Origin: Gammaproteobacteria bacterium
GTDB taxonomy: Bacteria; Pseudomonadota; Gammaproteobacteria; Steroidobacterales; Rariloculaceae
Length of the DNA: 64,000 nt
NCBI GenBank assembly: GCA_022819855.1
Contig: JAJEGN010000012.1
Span: 446,746 to 510,745, forward strand
Direction of reading: 5' to 3'
Below the pieces are notes generated by a model, which was not told where the DNA came from, searched no databases, and saw nothing but the letters and a program-made list of their open reading frames with translations. A program made the translations under genes and the position numbers. Below are positions 7,286-16,959 of this stretch, in pieces. The stretch's first letter is position 1, and every line of letters starts with the position of its first letter.

Positions 7286-9742
7286 TCAACAGCGCATGCG
7301 CACGCCCCGGGGATCGTACATCGGGGTTGACGCGGCCTCCGCCGGCACCCGTTCCCCGGCCACTTCGATGCTGAAGCCCCCTTCGGCCGGGTCCGGCGCC
7401 TTTGCCGTATCGACATAGCCCATGCCGATGGCGCCGCCAAGCGTGTGGCCGTAGGCGCCGGACGTGACGTGGCCGACGAGCGTGTTGCCGTGCCAGATGG
7501 GTTCGTTGTGAAAGAGCAGCGGCTCAGGGTCGAGTAGCCGGAACTGCGCCATCCGCTTCGCGAGTCCCTCCTCGCGCTGTTTCAGCAAGGCCTCCCGCCC
7601 GATGAACCCGCCCGGCTTGTCGAACCTGACTGCGAAGCCCAGCCCCGCCTCGAGCGGCGTGTCCTCGTCGGTGATGTCGTGCCCCCAATGCCGGTAGGCC
7701 TTCTCGATGCGCAACGAATCGAGCACGTGGAAGCCCGCATGGGCCAGGCCGAACGGCTCGCCCGCCTCGACGACCGCATCGTAGACGCCGACCGTGAACT
7801 CCGTGGGGATGTAGAGTTCCCAGCCGAGTTCCCCGACGTAACTGATACGCGACGCGCGCACCAGGGCGTACCCGAGTTCGATTTCCCGGCTGTGGGCGAA
7901 CGGAAAGGCTGCGTCGGAGAGATCGTTCGGACTCAACGACTGCAGGAGCGCCCGGGCGTTCGGACCCATGATCGAGATCACCCCGAGGCCCGAGGTCACG
8001 TTCGTCAGCATGGAGCGGGCATCGTGCGGGATGTGCCGTCGCAACCAGTCGAAGTCACGACCCTCCGTGGCCGCGGCGGTCACGACCAGAAAGCAGTCCG
8101 CACTCAACCGCGTGACGGTCAGGTCCGCTTCGATGCCGCCGCGCTCGTTCAGCCACTGGGTATAGACGATCCGGCCCGGAGCCACGTCGACATCGTTCGC
8201 GCAGACGCGATTCAACACTCGTGCGGCGTCGGGACCTTCGAGCCTGAACTTGGCAAAGGACGACATGTCGAAGAGCCCCACGCGTTCGCGCACCGCACGG
8301 TGTTCGGCGGCGGCATACTCGAACCAGTTCTGCCGTCCGTAGCTGTATTTGTAACGCACCTGGCCCGGCTCCGGCGCATACCAGTTGGGCCGCTCCCAAC
8401 CCGCCACCTCGCCGTGGCAGGCCCCGGCTGACTTCAGCCGATCATGCAGCGGCGACCTGCGAACGCCCCGCGCGGTGTCGTACTGGCGGTAAGGGAAATG
8501 GGTCGCGTACAGGAGGCCGAGACTCTCCGAAACCCGTTCACGCAGGTACCTGCGGTTGCGCTGGAACGGCTGATTGCGGCGCACATCCACTTCCCAGAGG
8601 TCCGACGGCGGGCGCCCGTCGCGAATCCATTCCGCGAGCACCCGGCCGATGCCGCCGGCGGACTGCAGGCCGATGGAATTGAGCCCCGCCGCCACAAAAC
8701 AGTTGTCCAGTTCCGGCGCCTGGCCGATGTGGTAGCGCACATCGGGCGTAAAGCTCTCCGGTCCGCAGAAGAATTGCGAGAGTCCGGCCGATTCGAGCGC
8801 CGGAACGCGCACCATGGCCTGCTCGAGGATCGGCTCGAAGTGCTCGAGGCTGCCGTCGATCTCGTCGAAACAGAAGTCCTCCGGGATCCCCTCCGTGGCC
8901 CAGGGGCGCGCGTTGGGCTCGAAGGCGCCCAACAGCAATTTGCCCGCGTCGTACTTGTAGTAGGCGCAGGCGTCGTAGTCGCGCACCACCGGGAAGTCCG
9001 GGTCCAGGCCCTCCACCGATTCGAAGAGCGCATAGTAGTGCTCGCAGGCATGCAGGGGCACGTTAACGCCGATGCTCGCCGCGAGTTCCCGGGTCCACAT
9101 GCCGGTACACAGCACCACGCAGTCCGCAGCGACCTCGCCCTGCTCCGTGGCGACGCCGGTCACGCTGCCGCCCGCGGTCAGGATGGCCGTCACCGGCACG
9201 TTCTGGAAGATGCGCACACCCGCGCTGACTGCACCCCTGGCCAGCGCGTTGGTGATGTCCACGGCGTTGGCGTAGCCGTCTGTCGGGATGTGGATGCCCC
9301 CGAGCACGTCTTCGGTATGGATCAGGGGAACCCGGCCCTTGATGTCCGCGGGCGTGACGACCTGCACTTCGAGTCCGAAGACCTTCGCCATCGATGCGCT
9401 GCGCTTGAGTTCCTCGAACCGCTCCTCGTTGGTGGCCAGGGAAAAGGAACCGCAGCGTCGGTAACCGGTGGCCTGCCCGGTTTCCTCTTCCAGGCGCAGG
9501 TAGAGCTCGCTCGTATAGCGCGCCAGTTCCGTCATGTTGATGGACGTACGCAGTTGGCCCACCAAGCCTGCCGCGTGCCACGTGGTGCCCGAGGTGAGTT
9601 GCCTGCGTTCCAGCAGCGTCACGTCGGCGAAGCCGGCTCGCGCCAGGTGATAGGCAACCGAACAACCGATCACGCCGCCGCCGATGACGATCACGCCCGT
9701 GCGGCGTGGGAGATCGACCTTTTGCTCGACCGCGGAGTTCAT
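7286..9742 (-). CDS. Dimethylglycine/sarcosine dehydrogenase-like flavoprotein, second of pair
   Basis: 818 residues: an N-terminal DAO-type FAD domain (VIVIGGGVIGCSVAYHLA at ~17-34), a linker, and a C-terminal GcvT-like folate domain with its barrel (from ~residue 430, NVTSGLGVISIMGPNAR, YVGELGWELYIP). SGTTWHAAGL carries His56, equivalent to the His that holds FAD covalently in mammalian dimethylglycine dehydrogenase. The family oxidises an N-methyl group, passes the carbon to tetrahydrofolate and electrons to ETF. It lies 35 nt after a homologous gene, clearly one operon. Which of the two acts on dimethylglycine and which on sarcosine or another N-methyl amine cannot be told from sequence alone. 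Confidence 0.9.
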   Translation of the reverse strand: MNSAVEQKVDLPRRTGVIVIGGGVIGCSVAYHLARAGFADVTLLERRQLTSGTTWHAAGLVGQLRTSINMTELARYTSELYLRLEEETGQATGYRRCGSFSLATNEERFEELKRSASMAKVFGLEVQVVTPADIKGRVPLIHTEDVLGGIHIPTDGYANAVDITNALARGAVSAGVRIFQNVPVTAILTAGGSVTGVATEQGEVAADCVVLCTGMWTRELAASIGVNVPLHACEHYYALFESVEGLDPDFPVVRDYDACAYYKYDAGKLLLGAFEPNARPWATEGIPEDFCFDEIDGSLEHFEPILEQAMVRVPALESAGLSQFFCGPESFTPDVRYHIGQAPELDNCFVAAGLNSIGLQSAGGIGRVLAEWIRDGRPPSDLWEVDVRRNQPFQRNRRYLRERVSESLGLLYATHFPYRQYDTARGVRRSPLHDRLKSAGACHGEVAGWERPNWYAPEPGQVRYKYSYGRQNWFEYAAAEHRAVRERVGLFDMSSFAKFRLEGPDAARVLNRVCANDVDVAPGRIVYTQWLNERGGIEADLTVTRLSADCFLVVTAAATEGRDFDWLRRHIPHDARSMLTNVTSGLGVISIMGPNARALLQSLSPNDLSDAAFPFAHSREIELGYALVRASRISYVGELGWELYIPTEFTVGVYDAVVEAGEPFGLAHAGFHVLDSLRIEKAYRHWGHDITDEDTPLEAGLGFAVRFDKPGGFIGREALLKQREEGLAKRMAQFRLLDPEPLLFHNEPIWHGNTLVGHVTSGAYGHTLGGAIGMGYVDTAKAPDPAEGGFSIEVAGERVPAEAASTPMYDPRGVRMRC

Positions 9743-9777
9743 CGGGCGCCGGGCTCAAGACCAGGAATCATCGACTG

Positions 9778-12189
9778 TCAGGCTCGCAACCGGAGATTGG
9801 CCGGATCGTACACGGGGTCGCCGTGCACCGTCGCCTGCCGGCGTTGGCCGAGCACGTCCACCGCCAACGCCTTGCCCGAACCGGCCAGCGACGGCGGGAC
9901 GTAGCCGAAACCGAGGCTCTGCTGCACGAAGTGGCCGAAACCGCCGGACGTGGTCACGCCCACGCAGCGATCGCCGGAGACGATCGGCTCCCCGCCCTGC
10001 ACGTCCGCGTCGCCGGGATCGAGGCTGAAATAGATCAGCTGCCAGGTGCGGTCCCGCTGCGCGAGGGTCGCTTCGCGGCCGGTGAAGTCGCCCTTGTCGA
10101 ACCGGATGAATCGCTCCATCGCGGCTTCGATCAGCGTGATCTCGTTGGTCAGTTCCGCGCCCCAGCCCCGGTAGGCCTTCTCCAGCCTCAGGCTGTTCAC
10201 CGCGTAGAGGCCGAAATTGCGGATACCGGACTCGGCCCCGGCCTCCATCAGCGCGTCGTAGAGCGCTTCCAGGTGTTCGATTGCCGGGTGAAGCTCCCAA
10301 CCCAGTTCGCCCACGTAGTTGATCCGCAGCGTGCGCACCGGCATCCCGGCGATGTCGATTTCCCGGCCGCTGAGCCAGGGAAAGGCACTGTTGTCGAGAG
10401 GCGCATCCGTGATCCTGGACAGCACGTCGCGGGCATGAGGCCCGGCCAGTACCAGCACGCCGCGTTGGTCGGTGACATTGCTGACGTGCACCCGCTCACC
10501 CGTGCGCACGCCCTGCTGCAGGTGATCGAGGTCGCGCAGTTCGGCGCCGGCAGCGGAAAGCACGTAGAAGGTCTCGTCGTCGAGGCGGGTGACGGTCATC
10601 TCCCCGTCGATGCGACCGCGCGGCGACAGCACGTGGGTGAGCGCGATGCGACCGCGCGTCGGCAGCCGGTTCGCGCACAGCCGATCCAGCAGCGCAGCGG
10701 CGTCGCGGCCCGTCACGTCGTATTTCGCAAATCCCGAGAGATCCAGGATGCCGACCCCCTCGCGCACCGCCAGGCATTCGTCGCGTACGACCTCAAAGAC
10801 GTTGTTGTGGCGGAAGCTGTAGTCCTCCTCCCGGCCGTCGGGCGAGAACCATTTCGGCCGTTCCCAGCCGAAGGTTTCCGTGTACACGCAGCCCCGAGCA
10901 CCGAGCTTCTCGTGCAGAGGGCTCGTCCGACACCGCCGGGCCGCCGGCAGTTCTTCTCCCGGCGGCACCGTGGCGTAGGTCATGCCGTAGTCCTGGCGGC
11001 CCCTGGCCCGCATGTAGTCGGCATCGGCGAAACCGCCGAAACGCCGCGGATCGAATCCGGTCATGTTGATTTCGGCATCGCCGTGCAGCATCCACTGCGC
11101 CAGGTACTTGCCGCAGCCCGCACCCTGCGCGATGCCGAACGACGAACCGCAGCACAGCCAGAAATTGCGCAGGCCGGCCGCGGGCCCGAGCAGCGGCAGC
11201 CCGTCCGGGCTGTGGGAAATCGCCCCGTTGACGATGCGCTTGATGCCTGCCTGTTCGAAGATCGGCATGCGTTCCACCGCACGGCTCAGCCACGGCATCA
11301 GGCGCTCGAGATCGTCCTCGAAGAGTTCACTGTCCGACTCCCAGGGCGGCAGTCCTTCCGGCTGCCAGGCATCGGCGATGTCGCCCTCGTAGATGCCGAT
11401 CAGGCCGGATTCCTGTTCCTGACGCAGGTAGGCGGAAGCCCAGGGGTCGCGGGTCACGGGGAGTTCCACGCTCCGCTCGGCAAACTCCGGCACCGGGCCG
11501 GAGACCAGGTAATGATGCTGGATGTTGCAGATGGGCAGGTCCGACCCCGCCATCTGCGAGACCTGCCGTGCGAAGCAGCCGGCAGCGTTGACCACCGTTT
11601 CGGCGATGACCGTCCCCTGTTCCGTCACGACCTCCCATTCCCCGCCGGGACGGGCGTTGATTGCGGTCACCCGGTTGCGGCGCTTGACCCTGGCGCCCAT
11701 CTCGCGCGCCCCTCTGGCCATGGCCTGGCAGAGCCCGAACGGATCGGCATGGCCGTCGTTGCGGGTCCAGGCCCCGGCCAGCACGCCTTCCGTGGTGACG
11801 AAGGGATTCAGTTTTGCAATCTGCGCAACGTCGATGATCTCCATGTGGTAGCCGACGTTGTCGGCGATGCCGCGCAGGTAATGGAACCAGTCCAGATCGC
11901 GTTCCGTCAGGGCGAAACGCACGCTCCCGCAGCCGTGCCAGCCGACATTCTGGCCCGTCAGTCGCTCGAGTTGCCGGTACAGGGAGATGCTGTATTCGTG
12001 GATCTTCGCGAGATTGTAGTTGCCGACGAGGTTCGGGCACTGGCCGGCCGCGTGCCAGGTCGAGCCGGACGTCAATTCGCCCTTCTCGATCAGCAGGACG
12101 TCGCTGCACCCCTCCTCCGCCAGGTGGTACAGCAAACCGACGCCCATGATTCCGCCACCGACGATGACAATGCGGGCCTGATCTTCCAT
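9778..12189 (-). CDS. Dimethylglycine dehydrogenase-like flavoprotein, first of pair
   Basis: 803 residues with the same two-domain build as its downstream neighbour: FAD domain (IVIVGGGIMGVGLLYHLA), TSGSTWHAAGQ with His46 at the covalent-FAD position, and a GcvT-type tail (YVGELGWELHPAIEHL, SLRLEKAYRGWGAELT). The ATG at 12189 has GGAG 6 nt upstream, the better ribosome binding site of the pair. It opens a leftward operon, divergent from the MttB-like gene across 382 nt. The two paralogues differ clearly in sequence, so they are not a recent duplication and probably differ in substrate. Confidence 0.92.
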   Translation of the reverse strand: MEDQARIVIVGGGIMGVGLLYHLAEEGCSDVLLIEKGELTSGSTWHAAGQCPNLVGNYNLAKIHEYSISLYRQLERLTGQNVGWHGCGSVRFALTERDLDWFHYLRGIADNVGYHMEIIDVAQIAKLNPFVTTEGVLAGAWTRNDGHADPFGLCQAMARGAREMGARVKRRNRVTAINARPGGEWEVVTEQGTVIAETVVNAAGCFARQVSQMAGSDLPICNIQHHYLVSGPVPEFAERSVELPVTRDPWASAYLRQEQESGLIGIYEGDIADAWQPEGLPPWESDSELFEDDLERLMPWLSRAVERMPIFEQAGIKRIVNGAISHSPDGLPLLGPAAGLRNFWLCCGSSFGIAQGAGCGKYLAQWMLHGDAEINMTGFDPRRFGGFADADYMRARGRQDYGMTYATVPPGEELPAARRCRTSPLHEKLGARGCVYTETFGWERPKWFSPDGREEDYSFRHNNVFEVVRDECLAVREGVGILDLSGFAKYDVTGRDAAALLDRLCANRLPTRGRIALTHVLSPRGRIDGEMTVTRLDDETFYVLSAAGAELRDLDHLQQGVRTGERVHVSNVTDQRGVLVLAGPHARDVLSRITDAPLDNSAFPWLSGREIDIAGMPVRTLRINYVGELGWELHPAIEHLEALYDALMEAGAESGIRNFGLYAVNSLRLEKAYRGWGAELTNEITLIEAAMERFIRFDKGDFTGREATLAQRDRTWQLIYFSLDPGDADVQGGEPIVSGDRCVGVTTSGGFGHFVQQSLGFGYVPPSLAGSGKALAVDVLGQRRQATVHGDPVYDPANLRLRA

Positions 12190-12571
12190 GGCTCACTCCG
12201 GCCGACACCGTATGCGCCGCGACTGTGGCCGACTTCCGGACGGCGACGCACTCGATACGCAATTATGGATGGATTCCGCCAGTGAGCATAGGTGAATCGA
12301 GCAGTGTGACCATCACGGGTCAGGGAACGACTTTGGCCTCGCGCCTGACTTCGGCCAACGCGCATTCCCTGCGCCAGGCGCGGCCGGAAGCCTCCATGAT
12401 TCGACTCCAGCTCGCGCTTGCGACTACCCCGCGAAAAGTTGTGTCCGGAATGGTGACACGCCTTTCATTCGGGCGGTACTATCGTTGCGATTGCACGGCC
12501 GGCAGCGGCAGGGAGACGCGGATTGATGAAGGCCAGGCGACCTGTCTGTTCCTCGTACCAACCGAGCTGCG
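12190..12571. promoter_or_regulatory. Divergent promoter region between dehydrogenase and methyltransferase genes
   Basis: A 382-nt stretch with no convincing gene separates two divergently read transcripts of the betaine locus, so it must hold promoters for both. I could not pick individual -35/-10 boxes with confidence, and no clean palindrome stands out. A GbdR-type activator site would be expected here by analogy. Confidence 0.4.
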
Positions 12572-14113
12572 ATGCCCAGGCGAGCGGGCGGTAGGCAAGC
12601 GCGCAGGGCCGCGCGAGCCGCGCCGCTCGCCGAAGCGGCCAAGCCCGTCCGTCCGGGGCAGACCGGCGGCCACTACCGGCCGCTGTCCGCCAACGATGTC
12701 GCGGCCATTGTCGACAATGCCTTCAGCATTCTCGAACGCGTGGGATTCGCCGACGCGACGCCGCACTGCATCGAAACCTGCACGGCGGCGGGCGCAGTGC
12801 TCGGCGACGACGGACGCCTGCGCATGCCGCGAAATCTCGTCGAACGCACGCTTGAACTGGCTCGGCGGAACCTCGTGCTGCACGCTCAGGACCCCCGACA
12901 CGACCTGGATCTGAGCGGTGCACGGGTGCATTTCTCCACGGCCGGAGCCGCGGTGCTGGTACCGGATCTCGAGAACGACCGCTACCGGGACTCCGGGGCG
13001 CAGGATCTCTACGACATGGCGCGCATCGCTGACGCCTGCGAGCACATCCACATGTTTCAGCGCACCTGCGTTCCCCGCGACATCGCCGACAACTACGAAG
13101 TCGATATCAATACCCTCTACTGCTCGGTGATGGGGACCAGCAAGCATGTCGGTTCAAGTTGGACATTGGCGCAGCATCTCGAGGAGAGCCTCAGGATGCT
13201 GCACACGATCGCCGGCAGCGAGGCCGCGTGGCGGGCGCGCCCCTTCGTGAGCCAGTCCAACTGCTTCGTCGTGCCCCCACTCAAGTTCGCCGCCGACGCC
13301 CTCGAATGTCTGCGGGTCGCCGTTCAGGGCGGCATGCCCGTGCTGCTGCTGTCGGCCGGCCAGGCGGGCGCGACCGCGCCTGCGTATCTCGCCGGCACGG
13401 TTTCCCAGGCCTGGGCCGAATGCCTGGGCGCGCTGGTCTATGTCAACGCGATCGAACCGGGCGCGCCGGCGATCCTCGGCGCCTGGCCTTTCGTCTCGGA
13501 TTTGCGTACCGGAGCGATGAGCGGCGGCTCACCGGAACAGGGCCTGCTGTCGGCGGCCTGCGCCCAGGTGGGCATCCACTTCGACCTGCCCTTCGGTACC
13601 GCCTGCGGTATGACCGACGCCAAGTTGCCGGACTTCCAGGCCGGTGCGGAGCGCGCCGCGACGGTGCTGTCGGCCGCCCTGTCCGGGGCGAACATCGTGT
13701 ACGAGTCCGCCGGCATGTACGCAAGCCTTCTCGGGGCCTGCCCGGAGAGCCTGTTGCTGGACAACGACATCCTCGGCTCGGTCGGGCGGGCGGTCCGCGG
13801 GATCGAAGTCAGCCCCGACACGCTGAGCTTCGACGAAATCGAGCAGGTCTGCGCCAGTGGCGAGGGTCACTATCTCGGATCCGCGACCACGTTGCAGGTC
13901 ATGCAGAGCGAGTATGTCTACCCCGACTTCAGCGACCGCTCGAGCCCGACCGAATGGGAAGAACAAGGCAGCCCCGTCCCGCTCCAGCGGGCCATCGAGA
14001 GGAAGCACGAGATCCTTGCCCAGGGTGCTCCCCGCCACGTCAGCGACGAGATCGACGGTCGATTGCGAGCCGGGTTCCCGATCTTTCTGTCACGGGAGGC
14101 CATGGGGCGTTAG
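12572..14113 (+). CDS. MttB-superfamily (COG5598) methyltransferase, non-pyrrolysine
   Basis: 513 residues. Recognisable segments of the trimethylamine/glycine-betaine methyltransferase superfamily include GGHYRPLSANDVAAI, ILERVGF, PRNLVERTLELA, and SGGSPEQGLLSAACAQ. The frame is continuous with no internal TAG, so it belongs to the pyrrolysine-free branch, whose characterised member MtgB moves a methyl from glycine betaine to a corrinoid protein. No corrinoid protein or partner methyltransferase is in the window, so in this aerobic setting the acceptor is unknown. Context with dimethylglycine dehydrogenases and sox genes makes removal of the first methyl from betaine a reasonable inference, in place of choline/betaine monooxygenase. 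The ribosome binding site is weak. Confidence 0.85.
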   Translation: MPRRAGGRQARRAARAAPLAEAAKPVRPGQTGGHYRPLSANDVAAIVDNAFSILERVGFADATPHCIETCTAAGAVLGDDGRLRMPRNLVERTLELARRNLVLHAQDPRHDLDLSGARVHFSTAGAAVLVPDLENDRYRDSGAQDLYDMARIADACEHIHMFQRTCVPRDIADNYEVDINTLYCSVMGTSKHVGSSWTLAQHLEESLRMLHTIAGSEAAWRARPFVSQSNCFVVPPLKFAADALECLRVAVQGGMPVLLLSAGQAGATAPAYLAGTVSQAWAECLGALVYVNAIEPGAPAILGAWPFVSDLRTGAMSGGSPEQGLLSAACAQVGIHFDLPFGTACGMTDAKLPDFQAGAERAATVLSAALSGANIVYESAGMYASLLGACPESLLLDNDILGSVGRAVRGIEVSPDTLSFDEIEQVCASGEGHYLGSATTLQVMQSEYVYPDFSDRSSPTEWEEQGSPVPLQRAIERKHEILAQGAPRHVSDEIDGRLRAGFPIFLSREAMGR

Positions 14114-14239
14114 CGGGCTCGGGCGGCTGCCAAGACGCCTTGCGGCAGGAAGCGCAAGGGCCGACGACCGTCAGCCCTGGCGCCGGGGTAACGCGGACCG
14201 TTCGGGCGCCATGCGCGCCTCGGGCAGGCAATAGCGCGG

Positions 14240-14587
14240 CTACTCACCTTCGGAAGTGTCCGACTCTCCCATCACGTAGTCGACGAGCGCGGCAAGCTGC
14301 GCTTCCGTGAGCTCGCTCGGCAGAAACCCCGGCATCGCGTTCAGACCGTTGCGCACGATGGCGGAAATGTACTCGCCCGCCAGATCGTCGCGCTCGGTCA
14401 ATAGCGCGAACTCTTCGCCGCGCGTCCTGCCGAGCTGCAGCGTCCCGACGGCCTCGTCGTCCGCATCGTGACAATGGATGCAGTGGCGGTCGTACGCCGC
14501 CCGGCCGGCATTCTCCTCCTGGGCGGGCGCTTGCGCCGGCAAGGCAACGACGAGAGTGGCCATGATCGCGACGACGCCCGCCCTCAT
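14240..14587 (-). CDS. Secreted monohaem cytochrome c (PchC-like)
   Basis: 115 residues: a signal peptide (about 1-23, ending PAQAPAQ), one haem site CIHCH (Cys36, Cys39, His40) and a possible axial Met in NAMPGFLPSE. It starts within the stop of the upstream flavoprotein gene as an ATGA overlap. Pairing of such a cytochrome with a vanillyl-alcohol-oxidase-type flavoprotein is the layout of p-cresol methylhydroxylase. The same pair recurs at 37743-39661. Here the flavoprotein is gutted, so this cytochrome may no longer have its partner, though its own sequence looks intact. Confidence 0.88.
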   Translation of the reverse strand: MRAGVVAIMATLVVALPAQAPAQEENAGRAAYDRHCIHCHDADDEAVGTLQLGRTRGEEFALLTERDDLAGEYISAIVRNGLNAMPGFLPSELTEAQLAALVDYVMGESDTSEGE

Positions 14588-15141
14588 GCCGAATCCCCGT
14601 TGCGCAGGCGGGCCGGCCAGATTCCCGATTTTCCGGGAGCCAGGATACCGTTGGGATCGAGCGCGTTGCCGACGACGCTGCCCCAACCCGGATCAGGAAC
14701 GTCGAGCCAAAGCCTGAGGCCGCGCTCCTGGATGTAGTCATGGAGATCGAAGTAGCTGACGCCCGGCTCAAGCAACGCGCAGCCGAAATCCTCGTTCACT
14801 TCGAGGATCCGGTTCATCCGGTTCAGATCGAGAACGACGGAACCGGACAGTACCGGCGCAGCACCGCCGTAGGCGAAGTTCTTGCCGCGCGAAACGGGCC
14901 ACAGGGGAATGCCGAACTCGTTCGCGGCCTGTACGACCCCCTGCACCTCCTCGGTCGACGCGGGCGCGACCGCGCCGTAGGGCCTGTACAGCGTTTCGTC
15001 GTTCGTGACCGGATAGGGATCGTCGTAAGGGATCGAGTCATCGCCCGTGAACACCCACTCGCTGCCGACGACCTGCCGAAAACGCTCGAGCGCTTCGGCC
15101 ATCGCTTCTTCTGTAACGCCAGGGGGGAGAATGTCGGCCAT
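14584..15141 (-). pseudogene. VAO/PCMH-family flavoprotein with large in-frame internal deletion
   Basis: 185 residues where intact relatives have ~520. Residues 1-~155 match the N-terminal FAD-binding part (PVSRGKNFAYGG, DLNRMNRILEVNEDFG, CALLEPGVSYFDLHDYIQ), then the protein jumps straight to the extreme C-terminal motif LDPNGILAPGKSGIWP. In the intact paralogue at 38081-39661 these two points are ~340 residues apart, so about 1 kb has been lost in frame and the rest of the FAD domain and all of the substrate/covalent-FAD domain are gone. The junction is GNAL|DPNG at about 14655-14665. Overlap with the cytochrome gene is kept. Almost certainly without oxidase activity; a misassembly is the alternative. 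Confidence 0.8.
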
Positions 15142-15252
15142 GGTCAGTTTCTCTTGCTGCGGGGGCGCCGCTCACGGCTGTCATTTCGCGAGGATAGCAG
15201 ACTCACGGACCGCCGATCGTGCGGGCGGAACGCCCGACCGGGAAGGCCCCGG

Positions 15253-16878
15253 CTACCAGATGCTGCCTAGCTCATGGAAGTCGCCCGAGACGATGAGCGC
15301 CTCCCCTTCCCTGGCGTACAGCACGATCGAGTCGAACGTCGACGAAGGGAAGAAGGTGTCGGTCAGGACCGTTGCACCTGCATCGGCGAAGACCTCGATC
15401 GACGCGACATCGATCAGGAGGCGTATCGCCAGCAACGGTGAATCCGACTGCCGCGGGGCTTCATGCACGCGCTCGGCGAAGGCATCGGAAAAACTGTCGT
15501 CGCCGGCTTCGCTGCGGTTGCTGACGAACACGCGGCGCCCGACATCGTAGCCGATGCGATAGCGCTCCCCTTCGGCGTTCGCAAGCATCACTCCGAACTC
15601 GCTCGCGTCCGTGCGTTCGAGATCGAATTCGAGTTCCACATCCACCTGCGACAAGGCAAACGGAAATATCCGGCTCAAGTCGACTTCATTCTCGACGAGC
15701 TGGTCCGTAATCGACACCGATCGCCGCCGCAGTGAGCGAAACTCATCGACGGGCTCGGTCAACAGGCGGAAGCCCGCTGCGGTGTCGACGAGCCGCAGGG
15801 TTCGCGGCACGGTCATTGCACTTCGCCATGGCGACGTCGGCACGGCCTGGCCATAGTCCCAGTTGTTCATCCAGCCGATGAAGATGCGCCGGCCGTCGTC
15901 CTCGGGAATGTCGGACCAGGTGACGCCGGCGTAGTTGTCGCGCCCCCAATCGAGCCAGACGGCCGGCTCCGACTCGAGGGTCGCCGCGAAACGCGGGTCG
16001 AGAGTGAACGCGGTCCCGTCGAAGTCGCCGACGAAGTACTGCGTGCCCGACCCTCCCTGCGCGCCGCCGGGGTTGAGGTTCTGGATCAGCACCCACTTCG
16101 TCTCGCCGCTGCCCTCCACCCGGAGCGGGAACAGGTCCGGACACTCCCAGGTGCCGCCGTGCGCACCGATACCCTGACCGAAGCTGCTCAGATACTCCCA
16201 GGATTTGAGGTCCGGCGAACCCCAGAACTCGACTCGATCGAACACCGACACGGCCATGATCCAGCGGCCGGCCGGCTCGTGCCAGAACACGTTCGGGTCG
16301 CGGAAATCGCGCCCGCGCCCGGAGTTCGGCAACACGGGGTTGCCCTCGTATTTCGTCCACGTACGGCCGCGATCGGTGCTGTAGGCGATGCCCTGCGACT
16401 CGTGATCGTTCGTCCCCTCGGCGCGCCGAACCGGATCGTGGTAGGTGAAAATCGCGACGAGCGCAGGTGAATCGCCCTCACCGAAGCCGCTCGTGTTGTT
16501 CCAGTCGACGACCGCGCTGCCGGAGAAGATGTAGCCGAGTTCGTCCGGGTAAAGCGCGATCGGCAGATGCTCCCAGTGAACGAGATCGGTGCTGACCGCG
16601 TGTCCCCAGTGCATCGGTCCCCAGACGCGGTCTTCGGGATAGTGCTGATAGAACAGGTGGTACTCGCCGTCGTAATACACCAGGCCGTTCGGGTCGTTCA
16701 TCCACATCGTCGGCGGACTGAAGTGGAATTGCGGGCGGTGCGGTTCGGTGTACGTCGCCGCCAGTTCGTCGTCAGGCTGCTCGGAGCCGGGCTGACTCGC
16801 AGCGGGCTCCGACACTGCGACACTCAGTGCCGCGGCCGCGAGAATGCCTGAAGTTCGGGTTGAAAATAGACGGGCCAT
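15253..16878 (-). CDS. Secreted glycoside hydrolase family 32 (fructan exo-hydrolase/levanase type)
   Basis: 541 residues with a signal peptide (about 1-28). The three GH32 acid motifs are present: WMNDPNG with nucleophile Asp62, FRDP with transition-state Asp194, and WECPD with acid/base Glu245, followed by a C-terminal beta-sandwich ending near SIEVFADAGATVLT. Export plus the neighbours (sugar porter and fructokinase) indicate degradation of levan, inulin or sucrose outside the cytoplasm, with uptake of fructose. Exact bond preference cannot be read. It is divergent from the porter gene, with 81 nt between them that must hold both promoters. Confidence 0.93.
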   Translation of the reverse strand: MARLFSTRTSGILAAAALSVAVSEPAASQPGSEQPDDELAATYTEPHRPQFHFSPPTMWMNDPNGLVYYDGEYHLFYQHYPEDRVWGPMHWGHAVSTDLVHWEHLPIALYPDELGYIFSGSAVVDWNNTSGFGEGDSPALVAIFTYHDPVRRAEGTNDHESQGIAYSTDRGRTWTKYEGNPVLPNSGRGRDFRDPNVFWHEPAGRWIMAVSVFDRVEFWGSPDLKSWEYLSSFGQGIGAHGGTWECPDLFPLRVEGSGETKWVLIQNLNPGGAQGGSGTQYFVGDFDGTAFTLDPRFAATLESEPAVWLDWGRDNYAGVTWSDIPEDDGRRIFIGWMNNWDYGQAVPTSPWRSAMTVPRTLRLVDTAAGFRLLTEPVDEFRSLRRRSVSITDQLVENEVDLSRIFPFALSQVDVELEFDLERTDASEFGVMLANAEGERYRIGYDVGRRVFVSNRSEAGDDSFSDAFAERVHEAPRQSDSPLLAIRLLIDVASIEVFADAGATVLTDTFFPSSTFDSIVLYAREGEALIVSGDFHELGSIW

Positions 16879-16959
16879 CGGTTCCGTTTGTTGCGATCGG
16901 TGCGGTCAGTCTAGACTGGCGCCGCCGCGAAACAAGCCCGCGGCGCTATCAGGACCAGG

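Noticed and set aside
9706..12285. 859-codon plus-strand open frame across the dimethylglycine dehydrogenase gene
   Set aside because: The minus strand encodes a full DMGDH-type protein with all motifs; the plus frame is its antisense mirror.
12572..14113. Pyrrolysine-containing trimethylamine methyltransferase
   Set aside because: The frame contains no internal TAG, so it belongs to the non-pyrrolysine branch of the superfamily.
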